Origin: Gemmatimonadota bacterium
GTDB lineage: Bacteria > Gemmatimonadota > Gemmatimonadetes > Gemmatimonadales > Gemmatimonadaceae
Length of the DNA stretch: 64,000 nucleotides
NCBI GenBank assembly: GCA_021413975.1
Contig: JAIOPJ010000054.1
Location: 186,001 to 250,000, forward strand
Direction: 5' to 3'
The notes under the pieces were generated by a model. That model did no database searches and had not been told where the DNA came from. It was given only the letters and a program-made list of their open reading frames with translations. Numbering within the stretch: the first letter of the stretch is position 1; each line of letters begins with the position of its first letter. The translations under genes and the position numbers were made by a program. Shown piece after piece: positions 32,219-40,927 of this stretch.

Positions 32219-34472
32219 GCAGGAGCAGGGGGGTGGCGCGCGCCGTGTCGCGCGCCGCCCGGGCAGGGGCGCCCGCCGCCGCGCCGGCCGACCGGTCCTT
32301 GAGCAACGCGCCGAGCCGCCGAGCGAATGCGGCGTCGTCGGGATCGCGCCGCAGCAGATCGTCGATCCGCGCTTCGCGCGCGGCCTCGAGCGGCAGTGCG
32401 AGAATCCGCAGGATCTCCGCGTGACGCTGTGCGACCACCGGCCGCACCAGCGCGGGGGCGCGCTCGAGCAGCCGCGCGAGGCGCTCCCGCACGCGCTTGA
32501 ATCGTCGCGCGCCGCTCGATCGAGGAACTCCGCCACAGGTCGCGCCCGTGACGTCGAGGGCGAGTCGCCGCGCCAGCACGCGCGCGAGCAGCCGCCGCAC
32601 ACGGCGCGCGGTGATCGCGGACGGACTCCCGTTCGTCCCCGGGCCCCCCTCCGGCGAGAGTGACGCCGCGGATTCCGGGGCGCAGCGGTCGGATGCACGC
32701 AGCACCGAGAGTACCCGACGCGGCGCCGAACTCACGCGCCACCGCGTGCCGTCGTGGACGCCGCAGACGAGCTGCGCCTCATCGCGCTCGTATGCCACGG
32801 AGATGAAGCCGTCGACGCCGGCCAGCATCGTCGCACTGGGGCCGCGCCGCGACTCGAGGCGGCCATGGCCTCTCTCGCGCGGCAGCGGTCCCGTCGCGAG
32901 CCACGTCTCGAGGATGCCGACGATCTCCCCGCGCGCATCGCCCTCGCGCACGGCCAGCCGCCTCAGCCGCGCCTTGCGCGCGAGCCGCGCGCCGAGCCGC
33001 ACGAGCGCACGGGCGCCCGGCGGGGCCGCGAACCAGGTCTCGAGGACCTCGCGCGCGCCGCTCCCCACCCGCACCACGCGCCCGACCCGTTGCTCGAGCC
33101 GTGCAGGCGTCCACGGGAGGTCCGCGTGCAGCACCATTCCCACGCCCTGCATCTCCACGCCCTCGGCCAGGGCGTCGGTGCTGAGCACGAGCCGGATCGC
33201 GCGCGGGTCATGCGCCTCATGCGCCCGCGCCCCGGGACCGATCGCACGCAGCACCTCGTCCCGGCTCCACCGGCCCGAGGCCGCCCGTACCCGCGCGCCC
33301 ACGATCGCCACCACGCCCGGCTCTCCCCGCAGCGCCGAATGGAGCGCGTGTACCGTCTCGGCGTGGCGGGCGAAGGCGACCAGGCGTTGGCCCGGACGAG
33401 ACGCGAGCAGTGCGCGGATGGCGTCGGCGCGCTGCGCCGCATCCCGCGCGCGATGCGGGCCGATCAGATCGCGCAGCATCCGTATCGCCGCGAGGTGCCG
33501 CTCCAGTGCCGCGAGCATCGTACGCGACGTCGCGGCCGCCGGGATTCCCGGGGCCGGAGCAACGAGCAACGGCAGTGCGAGCTGAGTCGCGTCGTCATGC
33601 AGCACCCAATGCCGCAGCGCGGCGTGCGAGGGCATGAGCCCCGCGCGCAGGAGGTCGCCGAGCGCGCCTCCGCGCTGCACACGCCGTCGCAGTGCCGCGT
33701 CGAGGGCCGCAAGGCTCGACTGCCAGGCCATCGCCAGCGACATCACGACGAGCGCGGTCGCCGTGGCGCCTCCGGCAACGGGGATCGGCGGCGGCAACTC
33801 CCGCAATGCCTCGCCGATCCCGTCGATCGCGACATGCGCCACGACCGGTCCGAGGCGTCTCAAGGTCGGTCGACCCTCGCTCACCTCGCGCCGCCGCACC
33901 ACGCACCGACCGAGCTCCGCCGACGTGAGCCGTTCCGCGCGCGACCCCATGAACAGCGCGAGCAGGGCGTCGCGATCGGCCGCCCGGTTCACGACCGGCG
34001 TGGCCGAGAGGAGCAGCACCTTCGCTCCCAGGCACGCGACCGCGGCATTGGCATAGCGTCGCGTGGCGACCGTGCGCAGATGGTGCGCCTCGTCGACGAT
34101 GACGAGATCCGCGGCCTGCTGCGCGCCCCCTCGGCTCAACGCCTCATGGCTCACGAAGACGATCGGCACGGCCGCCCGTTCGGCGGCGGAGCGCCACTGC
34201 GTCCGGAGCGTCGACGGACCGAGGACGAGCACCCGGCCCGCGCCACGCGCCGCGGCGAGCGCGAGGACGGTCTTGCCGGTGCCAGGCGGGTCGGCGAGCA
34301 GCGCACCGCCGAACTCGGCGATCGCCGCGCGGACCTCGCTCAGCGTGCGACGCTGGGCCGGCCGCAGGGTGAAGCCGCCGAGATCGGGACCGCGTCCCCG
34401 CGTCGGGGTCGCCTGAGGCTGTTTCCCCAGCACCGCCGACGCGATGAGCGCGCGCACCTCGCTCGCGGTCAT
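32139..34472 (-). CDS. SNF2-like DEAD/DEAH helicase of an MTase-helicase cassette
   Basis: A 777-residue superfamily 2 helicase. Walker A is DPPGTGKT at residues 61-68, Walker B is DEAH at 127-130, motif III is LLLSATPVVNR, motif V/VI is TDALAEGVEMQGV and LEQRVGRVVRVGSG. The first 45 residues hold a Q-type motif (LRPAQRRT). The last 200 residues are a separate helical domain without a known nuclease. Starts with ATGA overlap on the methylase gene, so it is made from the same mRNA. It resembles the DrmD-type SNF2 helicases that accompany DNA methylases in anti-phage systems; defence is inferred. Confidence 0.8.
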   Translation of the reverse strand: MTASEVRALIASAVLGKQPQATPTRGRGPDLGGFTLRPAQRRTLSEVRAAIAEFGGALLADPPGTGKTVLALAAARGAGRVLVLGPSTLRTQWRSAAERAAVPIVFVSHEALSRGGAQQAADLVIVDEAHHLRTVATRRYANAAVACLGAKVLLLSATPVVNRAADRDALLALFMGSRAERLTSAELGRCVVRRREVSEGRPTLRRLGPVVAHVAIDGIGEALRELPPPIPVAGGATATALVVMSLAMAWQSSLAALDAALRRRVQRGGALGDLLRAGLMPSHAALRHWVLHDDATQLALPLLVAPAPGIPAAATSRTMLAALERHLAAIRMLRDLIGPHRARDAAQRADAIRALLASRPGQRLVAFARHAETVHALHSALRGEPGVVAIVGARVRAASGRWSRDEVLRAIGPGARAHEAHDPRAIRLVLSTDALAEGVEMQGVGMVLHADLPWTPARLEQRVGRVVRVGSGAREVLETWFAAPPGARALVRLGARLARKARLRRLAVREGDARGEIVGILETWLATGPLPRERGHGRLESRRGPSATMLAGVDGFISVAYERDEAQLVCGVHDGTRWRVSSAPRRVLSVLRASDRCAPESAASLSPEGGPGTNGSPSAITARRVRRLLARVLARRLALDVTGATCGGVPRSSGARRFKRVRERLARLLERAPALVRPVVAQRHAEILRILALPLEAAREARIDDLLRRDPDDAAFARRLGALLKDRSAGAAAGAPARAARDTARATPLLLLRRASAPPAAPAAAPRAASPGSAATR

Positions 34473-37400
34473 CCGTCGTTCCATGCGAGCAACGCCGCCA
34501 CGACCCGCCGCTCGATCCCGTAGGCCTCGCATGCGACCCGCACGAGCCGTTCATCGCTCGGCGGTCGGCCGGCGGCGCCCTCGCGCCCGAGCGGCGAGAG
34601 CAGCGCGCGGGCGCGCGGCCAGTCCGTCGGCACGGGCAGGCGCGCACAGGTCCAACCGAGATAACGATGGTAGCCACCTCGTGCCGGCTCGGCGATCGCG
34701 TTGAGCCAGGCGGCGGCGAGCGGCGAGTTGATCAGGGCTGCCAGTGCGTGCGCGTCGTCGGCAACGGTGGTGCGGATCACGTAGCAGGTGTTGAGCGGAA
34801 CGGTGCGGTCGCCGGTCTCGAGGACGAGTGCACGAGGTGATCGTCCGATGTCCCCCCAGACCACGCGCGGCCGATCGCTGCGCGCCGCCTCGGTGCGGAA
34901 GAGCGCCCACCAGCGTGCGCCGCGCGCGTCGCTGCGACCTTCGAGGCGCTGGCGCCACGGCGTGAGCCAGGCGCGCGCGAGTGGCCGCAAGGACTCGGCG
35001 GGAATGCCGCGTGTGTCGTGCGTCCAGATGATCGAGGAGCGCTGCGCCTCCTCGGTGAGCGACCAGGCGCGTACATGCTCACCGCGCGCGAGCGGCCGGA
35101 GATGCGAGGACTCCACGGTGCCGCAGAGCGCCCCGCTGCGTACGGCGACGGCGTCGGAGGGCGCTCGGGTCGCGGAGGCCTCCATCGCGGAGGCCTCCAC
35201 CACGAAGGCCTCGTTGCAACCGCTCTTCACTCCGAGCATCGGTCGGCCGAACGGCGTGTCGGCGAGCGGTCTGCCCGCGGCGGCGAGTGCGTCGAAGCCC
35301 GCGCGCACCGGTGGAGGGATCAGGAGCCAGGGCGCCCCGCGGCTCGCGTCGAGCGCGAGCGACGTCGCCGGCGTGTCCCACGCGCGCGATGCGCCTGTGC
35401 AGTGCAGCGACACGCGTACCGGCGAGCCGCGCAGAGGCGCGCCACGCACCGGCGAGCCGCTCGTGTCCGGGCTGCAGCGCGCGATGAGCGCCGACGGATA
35501 GACCACGGCATCGAAGCCGGCACCTCCGTCCATCCACAGTTCCAACCCCACCAGCGTCGTTCGCCGTCGCAGCAGGTCACGCACCCCACCGCCCGCGAGT
35601 GCGTTCCAGAGCTTCGCGGGCAGCAGGAGCGCGATCACGCCTCCAAGCCGCGTGAGTTGCACTGCGCGCTCGGTGAAGACCGCGGCGAGGTCGGCCTGGG
35701 AGGCGAAGCCGCGCCCGGCGCCCGCGGATTCCGCACCGCTCTCCCACGCCGCCTGGCGGAAGGTCACGAACCGCTCCCTCAAGGCGTCGCGCATGGCCGG
35801 GTCAACGTCATGCGGGCGTACCCATGGCGGGTTGCCGAGCACGAGATCGAAACCCGCCGCCACCTCGGGGAAGTGCGTGGCGAAGGAGAACGGGAGCGCC
35901 CCGCCATCGCGAAGCCGCCGAATGGACGCGCGTTCCCTGCGTAGCGACTCGCGCACCGCGTCGAGTGCTCTCCGTGTGGCCGCGTCGGGCATGCGACGCG
36001 ACTGGAAGAGATCGGGGGCGCGCGCGGCGAGGAGGAGTTCCCGCCGCTCGTGCGTGAGACGTTCGACCCGTCGTGCCGCGGCACCGAGCGCGCGCTTCCG
36101 TTCGGCGACGTCGAGCGCGCGTGCGAGCGTGCGCTTGCGCACTCCGCTGGCGCGCGCGTACCGCAGGCGCATCGGTGCGAGGTCGGCACCGTCGGGGACG
36201 ACGGCCTCGTCGAAGCCTGGTCCGGAGAGTGCGTCTCCTTCGCGTACGTTCCGGTCGAGGTTGGGCAGGGGAGGGAAGTGCATCGGATCGTCGCGATCGT
36301 CCTCCACCACGACGGAGAGCCAGAGCCGCAGTTGGCAGAGCCAGACCGCCGTGGGGTCGATGTCCACGCCGAAGATCGACCTCGTGAGCACCTCGCGTCG
36401 CACCGTGCCGAGGGAACGTGCGTCCCCCTGCGCGATGCGAAGCGCCGCGATCGATTCGAGCGCGTGCACGAGGAAGGCCCCCGACCCGCAGGCGGGGTCG
36501 AGCACGCGGATCGCCTCGAGCCGGCGGTCCCCGCCCGCGGCGGCCAGCGCGGCGAGCGCACGCTCGGTGAGCCGCGAGATCAGGGGGTGCGGCGTGTAGA
36601 ACGCGCCCTGGCGACGACGCGTCTCTCCGGCCATGAGCGACTCGAAGGCGCGGCCCAGCATCTCGGGATCGACGGCGGCGTCGGAGAGCTCGGTCGTGGT
36701 CTCTCGCGCGGTGAGGCGATACCGGGGCAAGAGGTCGCCGATCACCCCGGCGATCGCGTCGTCGGTGAGGCGGAGTCCGCGGCAGCGGGTCTCGACGCCA
36801 CTCCGCTGGAACAGACCGCCGTTGAGGAACGGCACGCGCCCGAATGCGCGCGCCGCGCTCGCACGTCGCGGGACCGGCGTGTTGAGGGTGCCGAAGAAGA
36901 GCGGGTCGAGCAGGCGGTCGTGCAACCGCTCCGCAGCCGCGACCCGCTCCATCTGGTGGCGGAGGAATGCGCGGTCGCGATCGAGCCAGCCCTTGGCCTC
37001 GAGGAACGAGAGGAAGAGCAGGCGCGATGTGGTGAGCAGGGCGATGGTGCGGCGATCGTCGGCATCGGCGCGACCGGCGGCGGTGCGCGCGAGCGTACTC
37101 ACCGCGGACTCGAGGTCACGATAGAAGCGCCGGGTGAGCGCGTCGCGGCCGAGGGTCTCGCGCCAACGCAGGTGCACGAGCGTCGCTGCGCCTGCGGCGC
37201 CGAGGTCAGCCGCGGCCGAGAGCGCCGCGAAGGTCTCCGCATCCGATTCCCGCAGTTGCCTTGCCTCCATCAGCAGGGCGGGCACGGCATCGCGGGACGC
37301 GGCGTCGGGGGCCGCGATCAGCAGTTCGCCGCGCGTGCGGTGCGCCGCGATCACGATCCAATGGAGCTCGGGCGATCGTCGTGCGACGGCGCGGGCGGTG

Positions 37401-37639
37401 GTGGCGATCCGGTCGCGGAGTGCGGGGCCGGCGTCCCACTCCAGGAGCAGCGCCCGCAGGGACTCGCGTCCGGCGGCCACGCGCACCCGGCGAGGAGGGT
37501 CGTCGATGCCGAGTCGTGCGACGTCGCGCGGGAGGATGCGCAGCGGATCGGCGAATCCGAGCGCGGTGGAGAGCGAGGCGAGCGGCGCCTCGTGACCGGC
37601 CGCGGCGAGGAGGCGCGCGGCATCGCGGGTGGTGAGCAC
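34469..37639 (-). CDS. Eco57I/BREX-like adenine DNA methylase, probable defence gene
   Basis: A 1056-residue N6-adenine methylase. Motif I for SAM is VLDPACGSGAFL (379-390), the catalytic NPPW is at 603-606, and the YTP substrate-coupling motif is at about 348-350. Other family landmarks are FLEAKGWL, FLNGGLF and VKSGCNEAFVV before a target-recognition-like C-terminus. The N-terminal 200 residues are not a recognised nuclease. GTG start. Paired with a helicase in a stop-start overlap and without DrmA/B/C, Pgl or BREX genes, so it is either a stand-alone two-gene system or a fragment of one. Known IIG enzymes cut and methylate with one protein; cleavage here is unproven. Confidence 0.8.
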   Translation of the reverse strand: MLTTRDAARLLAAAGHEAPLASLSTALGFADPLRILPRDVARLGIDDPPRRVRVAAGRESLRALLLEWDAGPALRDRIATTARAVARRSPELHWIVIAAHRTRGELLIAAPDAASRDAVPALLMEARQLRESDAETFAALSAAADLGAAGAATLVHLRWRETLGRDALTRRFYRDLESAVSTLARTAAGRADADDRRTIALLTTSRLLFLSFLEAKGWLDRDRAFLRHQMERVAAAERLHDRLLDPLFFGTLNTPVPRRASAARAFGRVPFLNGGLFQRSGVETRCRGLRLTDDAIAGVIGDLLPRYRLTARETTTELSDAAVDPEMLGRAFESLMAGETRRRQGAFYTPHPLISRLTERALAALAAAGGDRRLEAIRVLDPACGSGAFLVHALESIAALRIAQGDARSLGTVRREVLTRSIFGVDIDPTAVWLCQLRLWLSVVVEDDRDDPMHFPPLPNLDRNVREGDALSGPGFDEAVVPDGADLAPMRLRYARASGVRKRTLARALDVAERKRALGAAARRVERLTHERRELLLAARAPDLFQSRRMPDAATRRALDAVRESLRRERASIRRLRDGGALPFSFATHFPEVAAGFDLVLGNPPWVRPHDVDPAMRDALRERFVTFRQAAWESGAESAGAGRGFASQADLAAVFTERAVQLTRLGGVIALLLPAKLWNALAGGGVRDLLRRRTTLVGLELWMDGGAGFDAVVYPSALIARCSPDTSGSPVRGAPLRGSPVRVSLHCTGASRAWDTPATSLALDASRGAPWLLIPPPVRAGFDALAAAGRPLADTPFGRPMLGVKSGCNEAFVVEASAMEASATRAPSDAVAVRSGALCGTVESSHLRPLARGEHVRAWSLTEEAQRSSIIWTHDTRGIPAESLRPLARAWLTPWRQRLEGRSDARGARWWALFRTEAARSDRPRVVWGDIGRSPRALVLETGDRTVPLNTCYVIRTTVADDAHALAALINSPLAAAWLNAIAEPARGGYHRYLGWTCARLPVPTDWPRARALLSPLGREGAAGRPPSDERLVRVACEAYGIERRVVAALLAWNDG

Positions 37640-37676
37640 GCGCGCACGGTGCGGTCACCGGCGCGCGAGGTCGCCA

Positions 37677-38336
37677 TCACTTCATCGCGAGCCGCTCCAC
37701 CACATCGCGCAGGTCCGCGAACTCGTGCAGCCAGTAGGTCGGGCCCGCCGTCTCGAGTTGCGCGCGGCTGAACGGCCCCCAGAGGGCCGCCGCCGTGGCG
37801 ACGCCGGCCGCGTTCCCGGCGTGCACGTCGTGCGTGGAGTCGCCAACGAAGAGCGCGTCCGCGGGCGGCACACCGCCGATCCGCGCCAGCGCATGCAGCA
37901 CCGGCTCGGGGTCCGGCTTGTGCCGCGCCGTGGACTCGATCCCCACGACGGCGGAGAAGCACTCCTCGATCCCGACGAAGGCGAGCGATCGGCGCGCGCC
38001 CACCGCGAGCTTCGACGTCACCACCGCGAGCGGATTCCCCTCGGCGTGCAGGGCGCGCACCATCTCCACGGCACCGGGATAGGCCGTAGTCATCGCATCG
38101 TGGTTGGCGAACTGGAACTCGCGGTAGCGCGCGCGGAGCAGTTCCACGTCGGCGTCATCGCGCGCCCAGCGGCGGAGCATCCCGTCGAGCGGCGTACCGA
38201 TCGCCGCCTTCCACTGGTCGACCGGCGGACGGTGCTCACGGTCGCCGAAGGCGTACTCCATCGACGCCACCAGGAGGCCGATGGAGTCGATGAGCGTGCC
38301 GTCGAGGTCGAAGAGGATCGCGGGTCGCTTGGTCAC
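37677..38336 (-). CDS. HAD-superfamily phosphatase, phosphoglycolate phosphatase-like
   Basis: A 219-residue HAD hydrolase starting at GTG. Motif I is FDLDGTLIDS with the nucleophile Asp, motif II is VVTSKLA, and motif IV is FVGDSTHDVHAG. The small alpha cap and the GIEST-x-RHKPDPEP loop resemble phosphoglycolate phosphatase/pyrophosphatase PpaX-type enzymes. Cytoplasmic; substrate could be phosphoglycolate, pyrophosphate or another sugar phosphate. Transcribed ahead of the methylase-helicase pair but not overlapping. Confidence 0.82.
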   Translation of the reverse strand: MTKRPAILFDLDGTLIDSIGLLVASMEYAFGDREHRPPVDQWKAAIGTPLDGMLRRWARDDADVELLRARYREFQFANHDAMTTAYPGAVEMVRALHAEGNPLAVVTSKLAVGARRSLAFVGIEECFSAVVGIESTARHKPDPEPVLHALARIGGVPPADALFVGDSTHDVHAGNAAGVATAAALWGPFSRAQLETAGPTYWLHEFADLRDVVERLAMK

Positions 38337-38356
38337 TTCAACAATCTAAGCAGTGA

Positions 38357-38391
38357 GATCTTCCATCCTTCATCCTTCGACCTTCATCCTC
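38357..38391. repeat. heptanucleotide repeat array, five units
   Basis: Five 7-bp units on the plus strand (GATCTTC, CATCCTT twice, CGACCTT, CATCCTC), ending at the stop codon of the glycosyltransferase gene and filling its gap to the HAD gene. Same consensus as the arrays around 19.7 kb. Confidence 0.8.
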
Positions 38392-39602
38392 TAGGATGAC
38401 TCGTATCTCCGCCCCTTCCACTCAACCTGGCTCCCCTTCCACGCCGCCTCCGCGCAGATCCCGCTGAAGACCACGCTCGCGAGCGGATGCGACAATCCCC
38501 AGAGCGGATTGAGCCCCGAGAAGGCGTAGACGCCGATCCAGAACAGCAGGTTCACTGCGCCAGCGATCACCCCGAACCAGAGCGCGCCGGTGCCGAGCAC
38601 GCCGAGCAACGCGAGGACGAGAATCACCGTGGGCACGAGCGGCACGAGTGCCGGCAGCGGGAAGATGAAGGGCAGGATCCGGCTCGTGATCGGGCCGAGC
38701 GGCAGGGTATCACGACCGCCGGCGAAGAGGTTCTTCCCCCATCCGCGCCGGATCTCGTCCAACGAGGTGTACATGCGCGTCGAGAGGTGCTCGCGCGCGA
38801 GCAGCATGTGCGCCGCGAGCCCCTGTTCGGTGAAGACCTGCGCCAGCCGGAGGTCCTCGGACACGTGCCCGCGGACCGCGGCATGGCCGCCGATCCGCTC
38901 GTAGGGTTCGCGTCGCACGAGGATGAACTGCCCGTTCGCGATCTTGTCGAGCGGTCGCGTCGATCGGCTCATCGCCTCCAGGCCGCCGTAGCGCGCGAGC
39001 AGCAGCGCGAAGACGCTCGGTTGCACCACCTTCTCCCAGAAGCTCACCATCTCCTGACGCCCGGCGACCGTGAAGAGGTCGGCGCCGCGCGCGAGCACCG
39101 CGTTCACGCTGCGGGGGATCAGTTCGGGGCCATGCGAGGTGTCGGCGTCGGTGAAGCATAGGAGCGGACCGGTGGCCACCTGTGCCCCGGCCTGGCAGGC
39201 CCACTGCTTGCCGAACCAGCCGGGCGCGAGATCGGGGGCGGGGATCACGCGCACCCGCGGCGCCGGCTGCCGGCTCGCGCGCGACTCGCCCGGCACCCGC
39301 CGTGCGGCGGCGTCCTCGGCCGCGATCGCGCGCGCGATGTCGCCGGTGCCGTCGCTGGAATGATCGTCGACCACGATCACCTCGAGCGCAGGGTACGCCG
39401 AGGCGAGCACCGACCGGAGACAGCGCGCGATGTTGGGCGCCTCGTTGCGCGCGGGGATGATCACGCTCACGAGCGGCGCATCGGCGGGCGGCGCGGGCGG
39501 ATACTCGTCGAGCGACCGCGTGTCACGGAACCGCCAGACCACCAGGACGATCGGCGCGCACCACGCGAGCGCCAGCCCGATCGCGAGCCAGTGCCCGGTC
39601 AC
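38391..39602 (-). CDS. membrane glycosyltransferase family 2, HpnB-like
   Basis: A 403-residue GT2 enzyme: an N-terminal membrane helix (about 4-22), the GT-A catalytic domain with VSVIIPARNEAPNI and EVIVVDDHSSDGTGD, the DAD metal motif in FTDADTSH, the ED motif in HVSEDL and an RRGWGKN element; then two to four C-terminal helices. It is closest in style to the hopanoid-associated HpnB/inner-membrane processive glycosyltransferases. Start GTG overlaps the stop of the symporter (GTGA). Donor and acceptor unknown. Confidence 0.8.
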   Translation of the reverse strand: MTGHWLAIGLALAWCAPIVLVVWRFRDTRSLDEYPPAPPADAPLVSVIIPARNEAPNIARCLRSVLASAYPALEVIVVDDHSSDGTGDIARAIAAEDAAARRVPGESRASRQPAPRVRVIPAPDLAPGWFGKQWACQAGAQVATGPLLCFTDADTSHGPELIPRSVNAVLARGADLFTVAGRQEMVSFWEKVVQPSVFALLLARYGGLEAMSRSTRPLDKIANGQFILVRREPYERIGGHAAVRGHVSEDLRLAQVFTEQGLAAHMLLAREHLSTRMYTSLDEIRRGWGKNLFAGGRDTLPLGPITSRILPFIFPLPALVPLVPTVILVLALLGVLGTGALWFGVIAGAVNLLFWIGVYAFSGLNPLWGLSHPLASVVFSGICAEAAWKGSQVEWKGRRYESS

Positions 39603-40846
39603 GCCGGCTCTTGTTCGCCGCGCGCGAGGATCACCGCGGCGGTCATGTGCCCGGTGACGTTGGTCGTGGTGCGGAACATGTCTGGGATGGTGTCGGCGCC
39701 GAGCAGGATGCCGACGCCCTCCACCGGGATCCCCGCCGCCATGAGCACCGGCACCATGATGATGATCGAACCTCCGGGCACGCCCGGCACGGAGAACGAC
39801 GTCACCGTCGCCGTCACCGCGATCGTGAGCAGTTCGGTCGCGCCGAGGTCCACGCCGTAGAGGCGCGCCAGGAAGATCACGCCCACGGTCTGCCCGATGC
39901 CCGCGCCGGCGCGGAACATCGACGAGGCGAGCGGGATCAGGAAGCTCCCGATCGCCGACGGCAGGCGCAGCGTGTCGCGCACGCTCTCGAGCATCGCCGG
40001 GAGGGCCGCGAGCGAGGAGCGGCCGCTGAAGGCGATCGTCTGCGCCGGGAGCGCGGCGCGCGCGAAGGTGCCCAGCGGCACCTTGCCGAGCGCGACGGCC
40101 GCCGGATACAGCACCACGAGGCAGAAGAGGACGCAGATCGCCGAGACGATCACGATGTAGCCGACGATCGCGCCCAGCGCGCCCGTCCCCATCTTCGCCG
40201 CGAGCGGCACGGCCAGCGCGAACACTCCCACGGGGGCGAAGCGCAGGATCGTGCGCACGAGCGCGAGCGAGGCGTCCATCACGCCCTCGACCACGCGCAC
40301 CACGGCGGCGCGACGCTCGGGTGCGACCTGCATGAGCGCGACCGCGAACGCCACCGAGGTGACGATCAACGGGAGCATCGCGGCGTCGGCGGCGGCCTTG
40401 ACCGGGTTCGCGGGGACCAGCGAGACGAGCCACTCGCTCGCCGAGGGGATGTTGCGCGCGCCCTCCGCGGCGGTGGTCGCGCCTCCTGCCACGCCGGCCC
40501 GCAGCGCGTCGACCGAGGCGGGATCGAGCGGGATCAGCGCGAGCAACGGCGTGCCGAGCAGGGCGCCGACCGCGGAAGCCACCGACACCACCAGAATGAA
40601 GAGCCCGATCGCGCGCGCGCCGATCCGGCCCACCGCGCGCGGGTCAGGCGCCGAGGTCACCCCGGAGATCAGGCTCGACACCACCAGCGGGATCACCGTC
40701 ATGCGGATCGCGTAGATGAAGACCGTCCCCACCGGCCCGAGGATCGCGAAGAGGGCAGTCGCCGCGGCCGACTGGTTGCCGGCGAGCGGGATCCCCAGGG
40801 CGAATCCGGCGCCGAGCGCGATGAGCACCTGCAGGGTGAGCGACAT
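39599..40846 (-). CDS. dicarboxylate/amino acid:cation symporter (DAACS)
   Basis: A 415-residue inner-membrane transporter of the GltP/DctA family. It starts MSLTLQVLIALGAGFALGIPL, then the typical helices; the reentrant loops are represented by VVSSLISGVTS and by GRSSLAALPAML, while the terminal domain includes FSVPGVPGGSIIIMVPVL, where the substrate- and sodium-binding loop lies. It imports C4-dicarboxylates or acidic amino acids with Na+ or H+. Upstream gene of an overlapping pair with the glycosyltransferase. Confidence 0.88.
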   Translation of the reverse strand: MSLTLQVLIALGAGFALGIPLAGNQSAAATALFAILGPVGTVFIYAIRMTVIPLVVSSLISGVTSAPDPRAVGRIGARAIGLFILVVSVASAVGALLGTPLLALIPLDPASVDALRAGVAGGATTAAEGARNIPSASEWLVSLVPANPVKAAADAAMLPLIVTSVAFAVALMQVAPERRAAVVRVVEGVMDASLALVRTILRFAPVGVFALAVPLAAKMGTGALGAIVGYIVIVSAICVLFCLVVLYPAAVALGKVPLGTFARAALPAQTIAFSGRSSLAALPAMLESVRDTLRLPSAIGSFLIPLASSMFRAGAGIGQTVGVIFLARLYGVDLGATELLTIAVTATVTSFSVPGVPGGSIIIMVPVLMAAGIPVEGVGILLGADTIPDMFRTTTNVTGHMTAAVILARGEQEPA

Positions 40847-40927
40847 GGCCGAAAGATGGCGCCGTGGCGGCGTGGCGGATACATATGAAGAGCTCCGCTC
40901 GACCCACCTTCATTCCCGACCTCCCCG

